DNA from: Gemmatimonadota bacterium
GTDB taxonomy: Bacteria; JAAXHH01
Direction: 5' to 3'
DNA length: 64,000 nucleotides
Assembly (NCBI GenBank): GCA_026705925.1
Contig: JAPOZT010000011.1
Location: forward strand, 400,857 to 464,856
In this document: piece after piece, positions 1 through 8,561 of the stretch
Numbering within the stretch: position 1 is the stretch's first letter
Layout of the letters: every line of letters starts with the position of its first letter
Translations under genes and position numbers: made by a program
The notes under the pieces: model-generated
What the model was told of the DNA's origin: nothing
Seen by the model: the letters and a program-made list of their open reading frames with translations, nothing else
Database searches by the model: none

Positions 1-285
1 GATCTCGGCTTCGGTGGGCGTGCCGAAACTCGTGCCCCGCTCGCAGGCCTTCTTCAGGGCTTCGACCACGGCAGGATGGCCGTGGCCCAGGATCAGCGGC
101 CCCCAGGATCCCAGGTAGTCGATGTACGCGTTGCCGTCCACGTCATAGACCTTCGATCCCGCGCCCCGATCCATGAAGACGGGGCGGCCTCCGACCCGTC
201 CGAAATTGCGCACGGGGCTGTTCACCCCGCCTGGCATGGATCGCAGGGCCTGGTCGAAGAGCGTGCTGGATCGGGAACGGTTCAT
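1..285 (-). CDS. hemL: Glutamate-1-semialdehyde 2,1-aminomutase, N-terminal part (cut by window edge)
   Basis: Isomerises glutamate-1-semialdehyde to 5-aminolevulinate, the second committed step of C5-pathway tetrapyrrole synthesis, using PMP/PLP in the cytoplasm. Only the first 95 codons are present, read leftward off the window. The N-terminus shows the family hallmark PGGVNSPVR followed by an [16 protein letters not shown] stretch and [18 protein letters not shown], which separate HemL from other class III aminotransferases. The catalytic Lys lies outside the window. It starts 22 nt after the hemB stop, so it is the last visible gene of the operon. A short duplication covers the hemB stop and the hemL start. 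Confidence 0.95.
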   Translation of the reverse strand, partial: MNRSRSSTLFDQALRSMPGGVNSPVRNFGRVGGRPVFMDRGAGSKVYDVDGNAYIDYLGSWGPLILGHGHPAVVEALKKACERGTSFGTPTEAEI

Positions 286-316
286 TCGGTCCTTCGGTTC
301 GCCCGGTTCATTCGGT
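278..316. repeat. 13-bp direct repeat at the hemB/hemL junction
   Basis: The same 13 bases occur at 278-290 and 304-316 (period 26). On the minus strand one copy contains the hemB stop codon overlapped by an ATG, and the other contains the hemL start codon. It is one of several terminal duplications in this window. Confidence 0.8.
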
Positions 317-1285
317 TCGGAGTCCGCGCGCGACCTCCCGCGCGAAGTAGGTGAGGATCATGTCGGCACCGGCGCGCTTTATGGCGGTCAGCGACTCCAG
401 AACGACCTGATCTTCATCGATCCATCCCATCTGACCCGCGGCCTTGATCATGGCGTATTCCCCGCTCACGTTGTAGGCGGCTACCGGCACTTCAAAGGTC
501 GATTTCACCCGGTGTATCACGTCGAGATAGGCCAGGGCCGGCTTGACCATGACGATATCGGCGCCTTCCTCGAGGTCCAGCTCCACTTCCCGGAGCGCCT
601 CGTTGGAGTTTGCCGGGTCCATCTGGTAGGAACGGCGGTCGCCGAACTGCGGGACCGAGTCCGCGGCGTCGCGAAAGGGCCCGTAGTAGGCCGAAGCGTA
701 CTTGGCGGAATAGGCCATGATCGGGATGTGTGTGAGCTGCTCGCCGTCGAGGGCCTCCCGTATTGCACCCACGCGGCCGTCCATCATGTCCGACGGCGCG
801 ACCAGGTCGGCGCCGGCCTTCGCCTGCGAAAGCGCGGTCCGGACGAGCAGCCGAAGGGTGGGGTCGTTCGCCACGTCGTCTTCTTTGATGACACCGCAGT
901 GGCCGTGATCGGTGTACTCGCAAAGGCACACGTCGCCGATGACGGTGAGTTCCGGCGTCGCCTGCTTGATCGCGCGGATGGCCCTTTGGACAATGCCGTC
1001 GTCTGCGTATGCGCCGCCACCGTATGCATCCTTGTGTTCCGGAATGCCGAAGAGCATGACGGCCGGAATGCCCAGGTCCGAGACTTCGCGGCAGACCTCC
1101 GCGCCCTGGTCCACCGACAACCGCTCCACGCCGGGCATGGAGTCCACCGGGGCACGGACGCCTTCTCCCGGGCAGATGAACAGGGGGTAGATCAGATCGT
1201 CCACGGAAAGCCGGGTCTCGCCGACCATCCTGCGCAGACTTTCGGTGCGGCGCAGGCGCCGCAGTCTGTGTACGGGAAATGCCAT
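308..1285 (-). CDS. hemB: Porphobilinogen synthase (delta-aminolevulinic acid dehydratase)
   Basis: Condenses two 5-aminolevulinate molecules to porphobilinogen. The 325 residues match normal HemB length. Visible signatures are the [13 protein letters not shown]-terminus, [37 protein letters not shown] around the first active-site Lys, and [11 protein letters not shown] with the Schiff-base Lys, followed by [17 protein letters not shown]. The start codon overlaps the stop of the upstream zinc-ribbon gene by one base (TGATG), which implies translational coupling. hemL follows 22 nt after the stop. The identification is secure. Confidence 0.97.
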   Translation of the reverse strand: MAFPVHRLRRLRRTESLRRMVGETRLSVDDLIYPLFICPGEGVRAPVDSMPGVERLSVDQGAEVCREVSDLGIPAVMLFGIPEHKDAYGGGAYADDGIVQRAIRAIKQATPELTVIGDVCLCEYTDHGHCGVIKEDDVANDPTLRLLVRTALSQAKAGADLVAPSDMMDGRVGAIREALDGEQLTHIPIMAYSAKYASAYYGPFRDAADSVPQFGDRRSYQMDPANSNEALREVELDLEEGADIVMVKPALAYLDVIHRVKSTFEVPVAAYNVSGEYAMIKAAGQMGWIDEDQVVLESLTAIKRAGADMILTYFAREVARGLRTE

Positions 1286-1905
1286 CAGGACCCACCGCAG
1301 TTGGCGCAGCCGCCGCCGTCGAACCCGTTCAGGGCGCTGCAGCGTTCACACTGGAAAAGGACATGCCCTTTGTCGATGGATCGCGACGCCATCCACTCCC
1401 GTGCCGACGCCTGGTGTTTCGAGGGCACGATGATCCTGGCCTCGTCGATCGATCGCGTGTCCAGGAGGAGGCCGGCGTCCTGTTCGGCCGAAAACACCCG
1501 GCAATCCACGCCCTGCTGCGCGAGGTAGCGCCGATAGTTCAGCGCTTCCCGGTCTTCCGCCCGGTAGAGGATCTCCTCCTCGACCGGCGATTCTTCTTCC
1601 AACCCGTGTCTTTCACAGAAATACCGGCCCTGCCGGCGGATCCCGCAGTCTCCGCACACGTGCTGGCCGCAGACGACGCACCGTCCGTGGGCGGGCTGAT
1701 CCGGTTGGGTCAGGCAGCGCAGGTCGTCGACGAAGGCCGTCCCGCAGACCGGACAAAACCGCGCGTCGCCCGGGATCTCCTCCTTGCACTCATCGCAGAC
1801 CCAGGTCGACGCCTCGTTCAGCGTTTCGACCAGAGGTGATGCGCATATGGGGCACTGCGCCACACCCTGGGCGTATTTGCATTCGCATTCCGGACAGAAA
1901 GGCAT
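1285..1905 (-). CDS. Zinc-ribbon protein with a DUF2007-like domain, inside the heme operon
   Basis: A protein of about 206 residues starting [12 protein letters not shown] possible start 13 codons upstream has no visible advantage. The N-terminal half carries several Cys pairs of zinc-ribbon type (CPEC, CPIC, CDEC, CPVC) and a B-box-like [13 protein letters not shown] stretch. The middle (about 105-165) resembles the small DUF2007 fold, with ending phrases typical of sequences annotated as putative signal-transducing proteins. A last CX2C pair (CERC, CANC) closes the C-terminus. It sits between cobA-hemD and hemB and overlaps the hemB start by one base. Its function is unknown; metal sensing or a scaffold role in the pathway would be guesses. 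Confidence 0.75.
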   Translation of the reverse strand: MPFCPECECKYAQGVAQCPICASPLVETLNEASTWVCDECKEEIPGDARFCPVCGTAFVDDLRCLTQPDQPAHGRCVVCGQHVCGDCGIRRQGRYFCERHGLEEESPVEEEILYRAEDREALNYRRYLAQQGVDCRVFSAEQDAGLLLDTRSIDEARIIVPSKHQASAREWMASRSIDKGHVLFQCERCSALNGFDGGGCANCGGS

Positions 1906-2000
1906 AGTATTCGGCTGTATGTTAACTGTACTTACGCCCGACAAATATATACCGGGGCGTCATTTCAAGGCAATCGTTATTACTCGGACCGATTCCCCGC

Positions 2001-2062
2001 GGCCAGCCGGTCGCGCACGTTATTCCGCGGGCGGCTCGCCCGTGGCCAGCCGGTCGCGCACG
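2001..2062. repeat. 19-bp direct repeat flanking the cobA-hemD stop
   Basis: The sequence at 2044-2062, inside the end of cobA-hemD, recurs exactly at 2001-2019, immediately after the stop codon (2020-2022). The period is 43 bp. The downstream copy looks like a spare C-terminus of the same reading frame. Confidence 0.75.
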
Positions 2063-3651
2063 ATCGCGTCCACGAGCGCGGGGACCGTGGCCTCGCCGGG
2101 CACGATATCCACGGACAAGCCCGCCTCCGCGGCGGTTTCCGCCGTCGATGGACCGATGCAAGCGATACGTACGCCCCGGGTCCAACGTTGCGGACCGTCC
2201 GGCCCCGCGGCCTTCGCGAAGGCCGACACGGCCGACGAACTGGCGAACACGGCCAGATGGATCTTCCCGTCCTCCAGCATGGACGCTAGGTCATCCGGCA
2301 TGCCCGTGGCAAGGACCGTCCGGTAGACCGTCACCCTCGTCACGGACGCGCCGGCGGCGGTCAGTCCCTCCTCCACGGCGGGCCCCGCGATGTCCGCCGC
2401 GGGAAAGAGGACCCGCGCATTCCGCAGATCGCGGTTCCCGGCCAGGGTTACAACGAGCTTCTCGGCCCGGAACACCTCGGGTTGATCGTCCGCTTCGATC
2501 CCGCGACTACGCAGCGCGCCGGCCGTGGCCCGGCCAACTGCGGCGACGCGGACCCCGCCCAGCGCCCGGGCATCCAGGCCCTTGTGATTCAGTCGGGAGA
2601 AAAACGCCTCCACGGCGTTACGGCTGGTGAATACCGCGTGGTCGAAAACGGAGAGATCGGCCAATGCGGCATCCGTTGCCGACCAGTCTTCGGGCGCTTC
2701 GATCCGTATAAGCGGCGCTTCGACTGGCTCCGCGCCATGCTGGACGAGCAACTCCGAAAGCTCGCCGGCCTGGTCCCGGGCGCGCGTGACCAGCGCACGT
2801 ACGCCGAAAAGCGGTTTCGTTTCGAACCAGTCGAGCTGCGGCCGCAGCGCTACTACCTCGCCCACGACGATCAGCACGGGCGGCGTGAAGGCGGCTGACC
2901 GGGCCCTCGACACAATATCGTCCAGCGTGCCGACAAGGGTCCTCTGCTCCGTCGTGGTACCCCACTGGATCAGCGCGACCGGCGTGTCCTTCGGCCGCCC
3001 GTGTTCGATCAGTCTTTCTGCGATGAAGGGCAGGTTCCGTGCGCCCATGTAGAAGATCAGCGTGCCGATCCGTCTGGCGAGCGCGTCCCAGTCGAGATCG
3101 CTCCGGTCCTTGTCCGGCGACATGTGGCCGGTGACGACCGTCATTGACGAAGTGATTTCCCGGTGGGTCACCGGTATGCCGGCGTAGGCCGGTACCGCGA
3201 CGGCCGCCGTGATGCCGGGTACGACTTCGAAGGGGATCCCGGAACGCTGGAGATGCAGTCCCTCTTCGCCACCTCGGCCGAACACGAAGGGATCGCCACC
3301 CTTCAACCGGACCACGGTCTTCCCGGCCCGGCTGTGCCGTACCAACAGGTCGTTGATCTCCTCCTGCCGCCCCGGCCGCCAGGGCACGCGGATGAGTTCG
3401 GCGTGCGCCGGCGCTTCCGCCACCAGCCGGTCGTCGGCGAGGAAGTCGGCCACGACGACGTCTGCCCGCCGCACGCAGGTAAGGCCCTTCACGGTAATCA
3501 GTCCTGGATCGCCGGGGCCCGCGCCGACCAGGTATACCATGCCCGGCGTGGGGGCGGATGCGGACCCGCCCGACGACAATGCGGATGCAGACCCGCCCGA
3601 AGATTCGGACTCGCTCGATGATTCGAGGTTTTCTGGGGATTCGGCGTTCAT
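2020..3651 (-). CDS. cobA-hemD: Fused uroporphyrinogen-III C-methyltransferase / uroporphyrinogen-III synthase
   Basis: A two-enzyme protein of 543 residues. The N-terminal part (about 35-280) is a SUMT: VYLVGAGPGDPGLIT, VRLKGGDPFVFGRGGEE, PGITAAVAVPAYAGIPVTHR and TLIFYMGA are the SAM- and substrate-binding motifs, and it makes precorrin-2 for siroheme. The C-terminal part (about 285-540) is a HemD-type domain (TRARDQAGELSELLVQHGAEPVEAPLI) that cyclises hydroxymethylbilane. The first 35 residues are a low-complexity Ser/Gly/Ala linker with short repeats. Its start overlaps the hemC stop by four bases (ATGA). The fusion places uroporphyrinogen III formation and its first siroheme-branch use in one chain. 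Confidence 0.95.
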   Translation of the reverse strand: MNAESPENLESSSESESSGGSASALSSGGSASAPTPGMVYLVGAGPGDPGLITVKGLTCVRRADVVVADFLADDRLVAEAPAHAELIRVPWRPGRQEEINDLLVRHSRAGKTVVRLKGGDPFVFGRGGEEGLHLQRSGIPFEVVPGITAAVAVPAYAGIPVTHREITSSMTVVTGHMSPDKDRSDLDWDALARRIGTLIFYMGARNLPFIAERLIEHGRPKDTPVALIQWGTTTEQRTLVGTLDDIVSRARSAAFTPPVLIVVGEVVALRPQLDWFETKPLFGVRALVTRARDQAGELSELLVQHGAEPVEAPLIRIEAPEDWSATDAALADLSVFDHAVFTSRNAVEAFFSRLNHKGLDARALGGVRVAAVGRATAGALRSRGIEADDQPEVFRAEKLVVTLAGNRDLRNARVLFPAADIAGPAVEEGLTAAGASVTRVTVYRTVLATGMPDDLASMLEDGKIHLAVFASSSAVSAFAKAAGPDGPQRWTRGVRIACIGPSTAETAAEAGLSVDIVPGEATVPALVDAIVRDRLATGEPPAE

Positions 3652-4565
3652 CGGGATTCCGTGGCCTCCGCGGCCTCCGCCAGCACCGCCTCCGCCAGCC
3701 GGCGGCCCAGATCGGCTGCTTCACCCGGCTGCCCGCGCAGGGATTGACGCACGAGCCATTCGCCGTCTTCGGCGGCCAGCACGGCATCCAGCGCCAGGCA
3801 GCCTTCCTCGATCCTCCCCCAGGCGCCGACCGGAGTATGGCAACCGCCGCCGATATAATGAAGAAAAGCCCGTTCCGCCGTCACCGCCTGCCTGGTCGGT
3901 AGGTCTTCGATGCGCCGCGCCGCCTCCAGGACGGGATGATCGTCATTCCGGGTCTCGATCGCAAGCGCCGCCTGGCCCACGGCCGGCATGCAGACTTCCG
4001 GAGACAGTATCTCGGAGATGCGGTCCGTCCAGCCCAGCCGCTGCAACCCCGCCACGGCCAGTACGATGGCGTCCGGACCGTCCGGTTCTTCCAGTTTCTT
4101 CAGCCTGGTGTCGATGTTCCCGCGGATCCCCGCGAAACGCAGATCCGGCCGGTAATGCTGCAGTTGGGCCCGCCGCCTCGGACTCCCCGTGGCGACGCAG
4201 GTCCCCGCCGGCAAGTCGTCCAGTCCGGCGCCGTCGCGGCTGATCAAGGCGTCGCGCGGGTCCACGCGCTCCGGCACCGAGGCGATCGCCAGGCCGCAGG
4301 GAAGGGACGTGGGCAGGTCCTTGAGGCTGTGCACGGCCGCGTCGATCTCTCCCGAGGCCAGGGCCCGCTCCAGTTCCTTGACGAAGACGCCCTCGCCGCC
4401 GAAGGTGTCCAGAGAGGCGTCCCGGTCCGCGTCGCCCTTCGTCGTAAGGACGCGCACCTGCACGTCCAGGTCGTCGCGGCCCGCTTCCAGGTCCCTGGCC
4501 ACCGAATGGGCCTGGACGAGGGCCAGCCTGCTGCCGCGGGTGCCTATGATGAGTGAAGAAGCCAT
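3648..4565 (-). CDS. hemC: Hydroxymethylbilane synthase (porphobilinogen deaminase)
   Basis: Polymerises four porphobilinogens to hydroxymethylbilane on a dipyrromethane cofactor. The 305 residues include LIIGTRGSRLALVQA at the start, the catalytic region AAVHSLKDLPT, the Arg-rich SPRRRAQLQ and RGNIDTRLKKL segments, and GGGCHTPVG with the cofactor-attaching Cys. All are canonical. It lies 72 nt after hemA and overlaps cobA-hemD by four bases, so hemC and hemD activities are translationally coupled. Confidence 0.97.
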   Translation of the reverse strand: MASSLIIGTRGSRLALVQAHSVARDLEAGRDDLDVQVRVLTTKGDADRDASLDTFGGEGVFVKELERALASGEIDAAVHSLKDLPTSLPCGLAIASVPERVDPRDALISRDGAGLDDLPAGTCVATGSPRRRAQLQHYRPDLRFAGIRGNIDTRLKKLEEPDGPDAIVLAVAGLQRLGWTDRISEILSPEVCMPAVGQAALAIETRNDDHPVLEAARRIEDLPTRQAVTAERAFLHYIGGGCHTPVGAWGRIEEGCLALDAVLAAEDGEWLVRQSLRGQPGEAADLGRRLAEAVLAEAAEATESR

Positions 4566-4584
4566 GGATAGGGGATCGGTGTCG

Positions 4585-4643
4585 CGGCCACCCGGACGCG
4601 CCGCGCTATTCCTGATCGGCCACCCGGACGCGCCGCGTTATTC
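4585..4643. repeat. 27-bp direct repeat (period 32) spanning the hemA stop
   Basis: 4617-4643 contains the hemA stop codon (4638-4640) and is repeated with one mismatch at 4585-4611, just downstream of the gene. The downstream copy also carries a stop triplet at the equivalent position. Confidence 0.8.
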
Positions 4644-5915
4644 GTTCCCGTGCTCGTCGAGTCCGAAGAGGTGACGCAGGCTGTAGAGGTGGTAATCCCT
4701 GTGCTCGGGGTCGGAAGTGTTCCTGAGCTGGACCGTCGGTTGATGGAGCAGCTTGTTCACGATGGCACGGGTCATCTTCTCCATGATCTTCCGGTCCTCG
4801 TCGGAAAGATGGCCAAGCTGGGTGAAGGCGCGGCCGACCTCCTGGTGTCGGACATCCTCCGCGAAATGGCGGAGCTGGGCGATGGTGGGCGCGATGGAGA
4901 GGTTCTGGTACCACGCGAGCAACCGTTCTACCTCGGTCTCGACGATGGCCTCCACCTTCAGCGCTTCCGCCTTCCGCGCCTCCGCGTTGTCGTCCACCAC
5001 CGACTGCAGATCGTCCATGTCGTAGAGGATGACATTATAAAGGTCGCGCACGCGGGGGTCGATGTCCCGTGGCGCGGCGATATCGATCAGGAATATGGGA
5101 CGGTTGCGGCGGTCGTGCATGATCTCCGCCATCCGGTCCCTTCCCAGCACCGGTTCGGTGGCGCCGGTGGAACTGATGACGATATCGACGTCGGAGATCA
5201 TCTGCAGTCCGTCCTGCAGGGAAACGGCGATCCCGTCGTAGCGGTGGGCAAGGTCGGCGGCCCGGTCGTAGGTCCGGTTGGCCACGATCAGCCGCTTCAC
5301 GCCCTGGTCGACGAGGTACTCCGCCGTCCGTTCGCCGGTCTCTCCCGCGCCGATCAGCATGGCCGTATGCTGCCGCAGGTCCTTGAAGATCTTCCGCGCG
5401 AGTTCGACCGCCACGGAACTGACGGAAACCGAGCCCGTCCCGATCTCCGTCGTCTCCCTAACCTGCTTGCCCACGGCCAGCGCCTTTTCGAACAACCGGT
5501 TGAGGACCAGTCCCGTGTTCTTCGTGTTCAGCGACTGCATGTAGGCTTCTCTGACCTGGCCGAGGATCTGCTGCTCCCCGACGACCATCGAATCCAGGCT
5601 GGAGACCACCCGGAACAGGTGCCGGATGACCGCCTCGTCCCTCCGATGATAGAGGTAGGGCGACAGGACGCCTTCGTCCACGCCGTGGATCTCGTGAAAC
5701 CACGCTTCGATAGGGCCTGGATCGATGTGCTCCTCGTCGGTGGTCGCGTACATCTCGCTGCGGTTGCACGTGGACAGCAGCACCGCTTCCAGGATGCCGC
5801 TCGAGGCCTTCACGAAGGAGAGGGCCTTTTCCTGGAGCGACTTCGTCAGCACCGCCTGGTCGCGCACGTCGATGGGCGCGGTATGGTGACTCAGTCCGAC
5901 GAGTGTAAGATGCAT
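4638..5915 (-). CDS. hemA: Glutamyl-tRNA reductase
   Basis: NADPH-dependent reduction of glutamyl-tRNA to glutamate-1-semialdehyde, the entry step of the C5 pathway. I chose the start MHLTLVGLSHHTAP, the universal HemA N-terminus; an in-frame extension of 27 residues upstream is low-complexity and overlaps the preceding gene. Key motifs are LSTCNRSEMYA with the catalytic Cys, SLDSMVVGEQQILGQVREA, and the Rossmann segment AMLIGAGETGERTAEYL. A C-terminal helical dimerisation region follows. The length of 425 residues is normal. It overlaps the end of the siroheme synthase gene by 25 nt. Confidence 0.97.
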   Translation of the reverse strand: MHLTLVGLSHHTAPIDVRDQAVLTKSLQEKALSFVKASSGILEAVLLSTCNRSEMYATTDEEHIDPGPIEAWFHEIHGVDEGVLSPYLYHRRDEAVIRHLFRVVSSLDSMVVGEQQILGQVREAYMQSLNTKNTGLVLNRLFEKALAVGKQVRETTEIGTGSVSVSSVAVELARKIFKDLRQHTAMLIGAGETGERTAEYLVDQGVKRLIVANRTYDRAADLAHRYDGIAVSLQDGLQMISDVDIVISSTGATEPVLGRDRMAEIMHDRRNRPIFLIDIAAPRDIDPRVRDLYNVILYDMDDLQSVVDDNAEARKAEALKVEAIVETEVERLLAWYQNLSIAPTIAQLRHFAEDVRHQEVGRAFTQLGHLSDEDRKIMEKMTRAIVNKLLHQPTVQLRNTSDPEHRDYHLYSLRHLFGLDEHGNE

Positions 5916-6535
5916 GACTCCACCCTGTCGCGCGCTTCTACCGCGCGACCGGCACGCAGGAGGTCGAGGAGGTCGGAATCGACCAGGGACGTCCACAACC
6001 TCGCGCGGGTTTCGGTTTCATCGGGGTACGCGGCCTTCATCCGGGGGCGGTACGCGCCCAGCAGGTCGAGCAGATCGGCGTACTCGGGCCCGTAAGCCCC
6101 TTCCAGCTGCCCGCGGATCTTCTTCGCCAGCGCGGGACTCTTGCCTCCCGTGGAAATGGCGATGCACAGGTCGCCCTGCCGGACGATGGAAGGTACGATG
6201 TACCGGCACAGCGGCGGCACGTCCACCACGTTGACCATGATGCCCTCCGCCTCGGCGTCCCGGTAGACCCGCTCGTTGACTTCCGTGGAATCGGTCGCCG
6301 AGATGACCAGCCTGAAGCCTCGGACGTCGCCGGGTTCGTACGGCCTCGCGAACCAGCGCAACGCGCCGCGGTCCGCCTGGTCCCGCAGTCCGTCCGTCAG
6401 ATCGGGACTGATCACGGTTACGACCCCACCGCATTCGAGCAGCGAACCCGCCTTCTCCTCCGCGATTGCACCGCCGCCCACCACCAAGCACGGCTGTTCC
6501 TCGATGTCGATGAAGGCAGGATAGTATTTTTTCAT
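5891..6535 (-). CDS. Siroheme synthase, precorrin-2 dehydrogenase/ferrochelatase type
   Basis: Converts precorrin-2 to sirohydrochlorin with NAD+ and probably inserts iron, as Met8 and the N-terminal half of CysG do. The 214 residues start MKKYYPAFIDIEEQPCLVVGGG, with the GGG(A)IAEEKA dinucleotide-binding loop. Conserved blocks VVDVPPLCRYIVPSIVRQGDLCIAISTGGKSPALAKKIR include the Gly-Lys-Ser-Pro stretch typical of the family. The C-methyltransferase half of CysG is absent here and is supplied by the cobA domain of the fusion gene in the same operon. The product cofactor serves the siroheme reductase at 56.8 kb. Confidence 0.93.
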   Translation of the reverse strand: MKKYYPAFIDIEEQPCLVVGGGAIAEEKAGSLLECGGVVTVISPDLTDGLRDQADRGALRWFARPYEPGDVRGFRLVISATDSTEVNERVYRDAEAEGIMVNVVDVPPLCRYIVPSIVRQGDLCIAISTGGKSPALAKKIRGQLEGAYGPEYADLLDLLGAYRPRMKAAYPDETETRARLWTSLVDSDLLDLLRAGRAVEARDRVESCILHSSD

Positions 6536-6600
6536 GTTTTCATTACCGTCAGTTGTCGGCCAGTTGTCGTCGTCCAGTCGATGACGCCTGGTCGACGTCG

Positions 6601-7422
6601 TCAGTCGAATATGTGCAAATTGGTCCAGAGTCCGGCGCCGAGATAGGCCAGCAGCACGGAGGCGAACCCGGCCATGGAGATGATGGCCGCCCGTTCACCC
6701 TGCCAGCCCGCGGTATAGCGGGTAACCAACTGGCAGGTGTAGATGACCCAGGTCAGCATCACGCACAGTACTTTCGGATCCAGCAGCCAGGGCGTGATCG
6801 AATCCCACGCGGCCGTCGCCCACCAGATGCCCGTGGCGATGCCCGCCGACAGGAACACCCAGCCGATGAGCGTCGCCTTCAGGTTCATTTCGTCCAGCAT
6901 CCCCAGCGCGGGCAGCCGGGAGAACACCAGGCCCACGCGCCGGTGGTGGATGTAGTACATTTGCATTACATACAGCAGTCCGGTGATAAAGGTGAAGGAA
7001 AAGGCCGCGTAGGCCAGGAAGCTCGCTGTTACGTGGAAGTTGAACCACGGGCTCTGGAGCAGCGGCGGCAACGGATCGACCGGACTCATGAGCACCGTGG
7101 AAACGGTCTGCGCCGCCAGGACCAGGGGCAGGACGAACACGCCCAGCGACCGGTCGTGGAAACGGCGTTCCAAGAACAGGTAGACCACGGCGATGAGCCA
7201 TGCGAAGAAGCTCATCGACTCGTGCAGTCCCACGAAAGGCGCGTGGCTGGATTCGACGGCGCGGGCGATCAGAAAGGCGCTGTGGCAGGCCAGGGCGAAC
7301 ACCAGGAAGAGGCTGGCATAGATCCCGGACCCGGGATGCTTCGTCCAGAAATGGCGGAAGTAGACCACCGTGGCGACGGCGTAACCCACCAATATCATCC
7401 CATGCAGAATGTAGATGCCCAT
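6601..7422 (-). CDS. Cytochrome c assembly protein, CcsA/HemX family
   Basis: An integral membrane protein of about 273 residues with roughly eight hydrophobic segments. The C-terminal half contains ATGIWWATAAWDS followed by WLLDPKVLCVMLTWVIY, a WWxxxxW(D/G)-type heme-handling motif of the CcsA/HemX family. I start at MGIYILHGMILVGYA; the 21 residues upstream are polar and contain a 16-bp repeat. HemX-like proteins are commonly encoded just before hemA, where they affect heme biosynthesis or cytochrome c maturation. The position at the head of this operon fits that arrangement. CcsA function in c-type heme delivery is equally possible. Confidence 0.85.
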   Translation of the reverse strand: MGIYILHGMILVGYAVATVVYFRHFWTKHPGSGIYASLFLVFALACHSAFLIARAVESSHAPFVGLHESMSFFAWLIAVVYLFLERRFHDRSLGVFVLPLVLAAQTVSTVLMSPVDPLPPLLQSPWFNFHVTASFLAYAAFSFTFITGLLYVMQMYYIHHRRVGLVFSRLPALGMLDEMNLKATLIGWVFLSAGIATGIWWATAAWDSITPWLLDPKVLCVMLTWVIYTCQLVTRYTAGWQGERAAIISMAGFASVLLAYLGAGLWTNLHIFD

Positions 7423-7451
7423 GGATCCAGCCTCCACGTGATACCGCTCCG

Positions 7452-7483
7452 GGAATTCAGACCCGACGGAATTCAGACCCGAC
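7452..7483. repeat. Perfect 16-bp tandem duplication upstream of ccsA/hemX
   Basis: The 16 bases at 7452-7467 are repeated without mismatch at 7468-7483, between the aminotransferase stop (7540) and the chosen ccsA start (7422). A 9-bp repeat (7505-7513 and 7516-7524) lies nearby. Confidence 0.85.
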
Positions 7484-7539
7484 AAGGTATCGTAAAATAC
7501 CGTCTTATCAAGTATTTATCAAGTCGAAAGGGGAGCGGT

Positions 7540-8457
7540 TCAGTCCGCGTTTTCGATCTGCGCCAGGATGTCCATGCCCACCCGATGGCTCCAGGCCTCC
7601 ATGGCCCGTCCGAACAGCGGACCGGGCCGGCCGTCGCCGATGGGCGTGTCGTTGATGCGCGTACAAGGCGCCAGGCAATACGGCGTACTCGTCAACCAGG
7701 CCTCGTCGGCATTGACGGCGTCGTAGGGCTGCAGATCCTTCTCGACCCAGCCCAGGCCCAGTTCCGGCGCCATCTCCCGCAATGTCACCAGGCTGACCCC
7801 TTCCAGGATATTGCGGCTGGTGGGCGTGAAGATCGTATCGTCCGCCACCAGGACGAAGTTCGCACCGGAACACTCCGTGAGATTGCCGTCCAGGTCGAGC
7901 AGCAGCGAGGTGGCGGCGGGATCCACGGCCTGCGTCTGCCGGTCGGCGAGCCAGTAGTGCAGACGCGAGCGGTTCTTGGTCTTGGGATCGACGCACTGGG
8001 GCGGCACGTGGCGGATGGAGGGCGTGACCACGTGGGCGCCCTCCAGGAAGTAGGGGCGCCACACGGAGAAGGGCAGCGGAAAAGAGTGGATGCAGAGCGT
8101 GGGCTTGAGACGCACCGGCCTGCCCGCGCTCCCCGCGTATATCCTGTTCTCCCCCGGCGTCACGAAATGGACCACGCCCAGGTCCTGCTCCGGACCGATC
8201 AGCCCGCTGTTGGTCTCGATCAGGCTCCGCGTGCACGCGACCAGCCCGTCGTGGTCCAGGTCCAGCTCGAAGCCCGTGTACTTGCACGACCGCAGCAACC
8301 GCCGCACATGTTCGTCCAGGCGGAAGGGCTCATGCCTGAAAGTCCGGGTCATTTCGGTCACGGTGGCCCCCAGGACGATCCCCAGGTCGTAGATGTTCAG
8401 ATGGGCCCCGGAGGCAGGGACGAATCCCTCGTTGAGATAGACGACCGGTTCATTCAT
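7540..8457 (-). CDS. Class IV PLP aminotransferase (BCAT / D-amino-acid transaminase family)
   Basis: A fold-type IV PLP enzyme of 305 residues. It opens with VVYLNEGFVPASGAHLNIYDLG, typical of BCAT/DAAT/ADC-lyase proteins. The PLP Lys is expected in the DPKTKNRSRLHYWLADRQ segment, and the phosphate-binding region is LLLDLDGNLTECSGANFVLV. A TSTPYCLAPC loop follows. Substrate cannot be decided between branched-chain amino acids, D-amino acids and aminodeoxychorismate. It is 117 nt upstream of the ccsA gene on the same strand and divergent from era, so it may be the first gene of the tetrapyrrole transcript. Confidence 0.85.
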   Translation of the reverse strand: MNEPVVYLNEGFVPASGAHLNIYDLGIVLGATVTEMTRTFRHEPFRLDEHVRRLLRSCKYTGFELDLDHDGLVACTRSLIETNSGLIGPEQDLGVVHFVTPGENRIYAGSAGRPVRLKPTLCIHSFPLPFSVWRPYFLEGAHVVTPSIRHVPPQCVDPKTKNRSRLHYWLADRQTQAVDPAATSLLLDLDGNLTECSGANFVLVADDTIFTPTSRNILEGVSLVTLREMAPELGLGWVEKDLQPYDAVNADEAWLTSTPYCLAPCTRINDTPIGDGRPGPLFGRAMEAWSHRVGMDILAQIENAD

Positions 8458-8561
8458 GGCGCGCTATGCTCCTGTGGGTAAAAGACTTTCTCTTTTGCGG
8501 CCGGCGTGTTACGTATAGTGAAACAAGGGTGAACGAAGGGAATCGTAGAGGATAACCTCCA

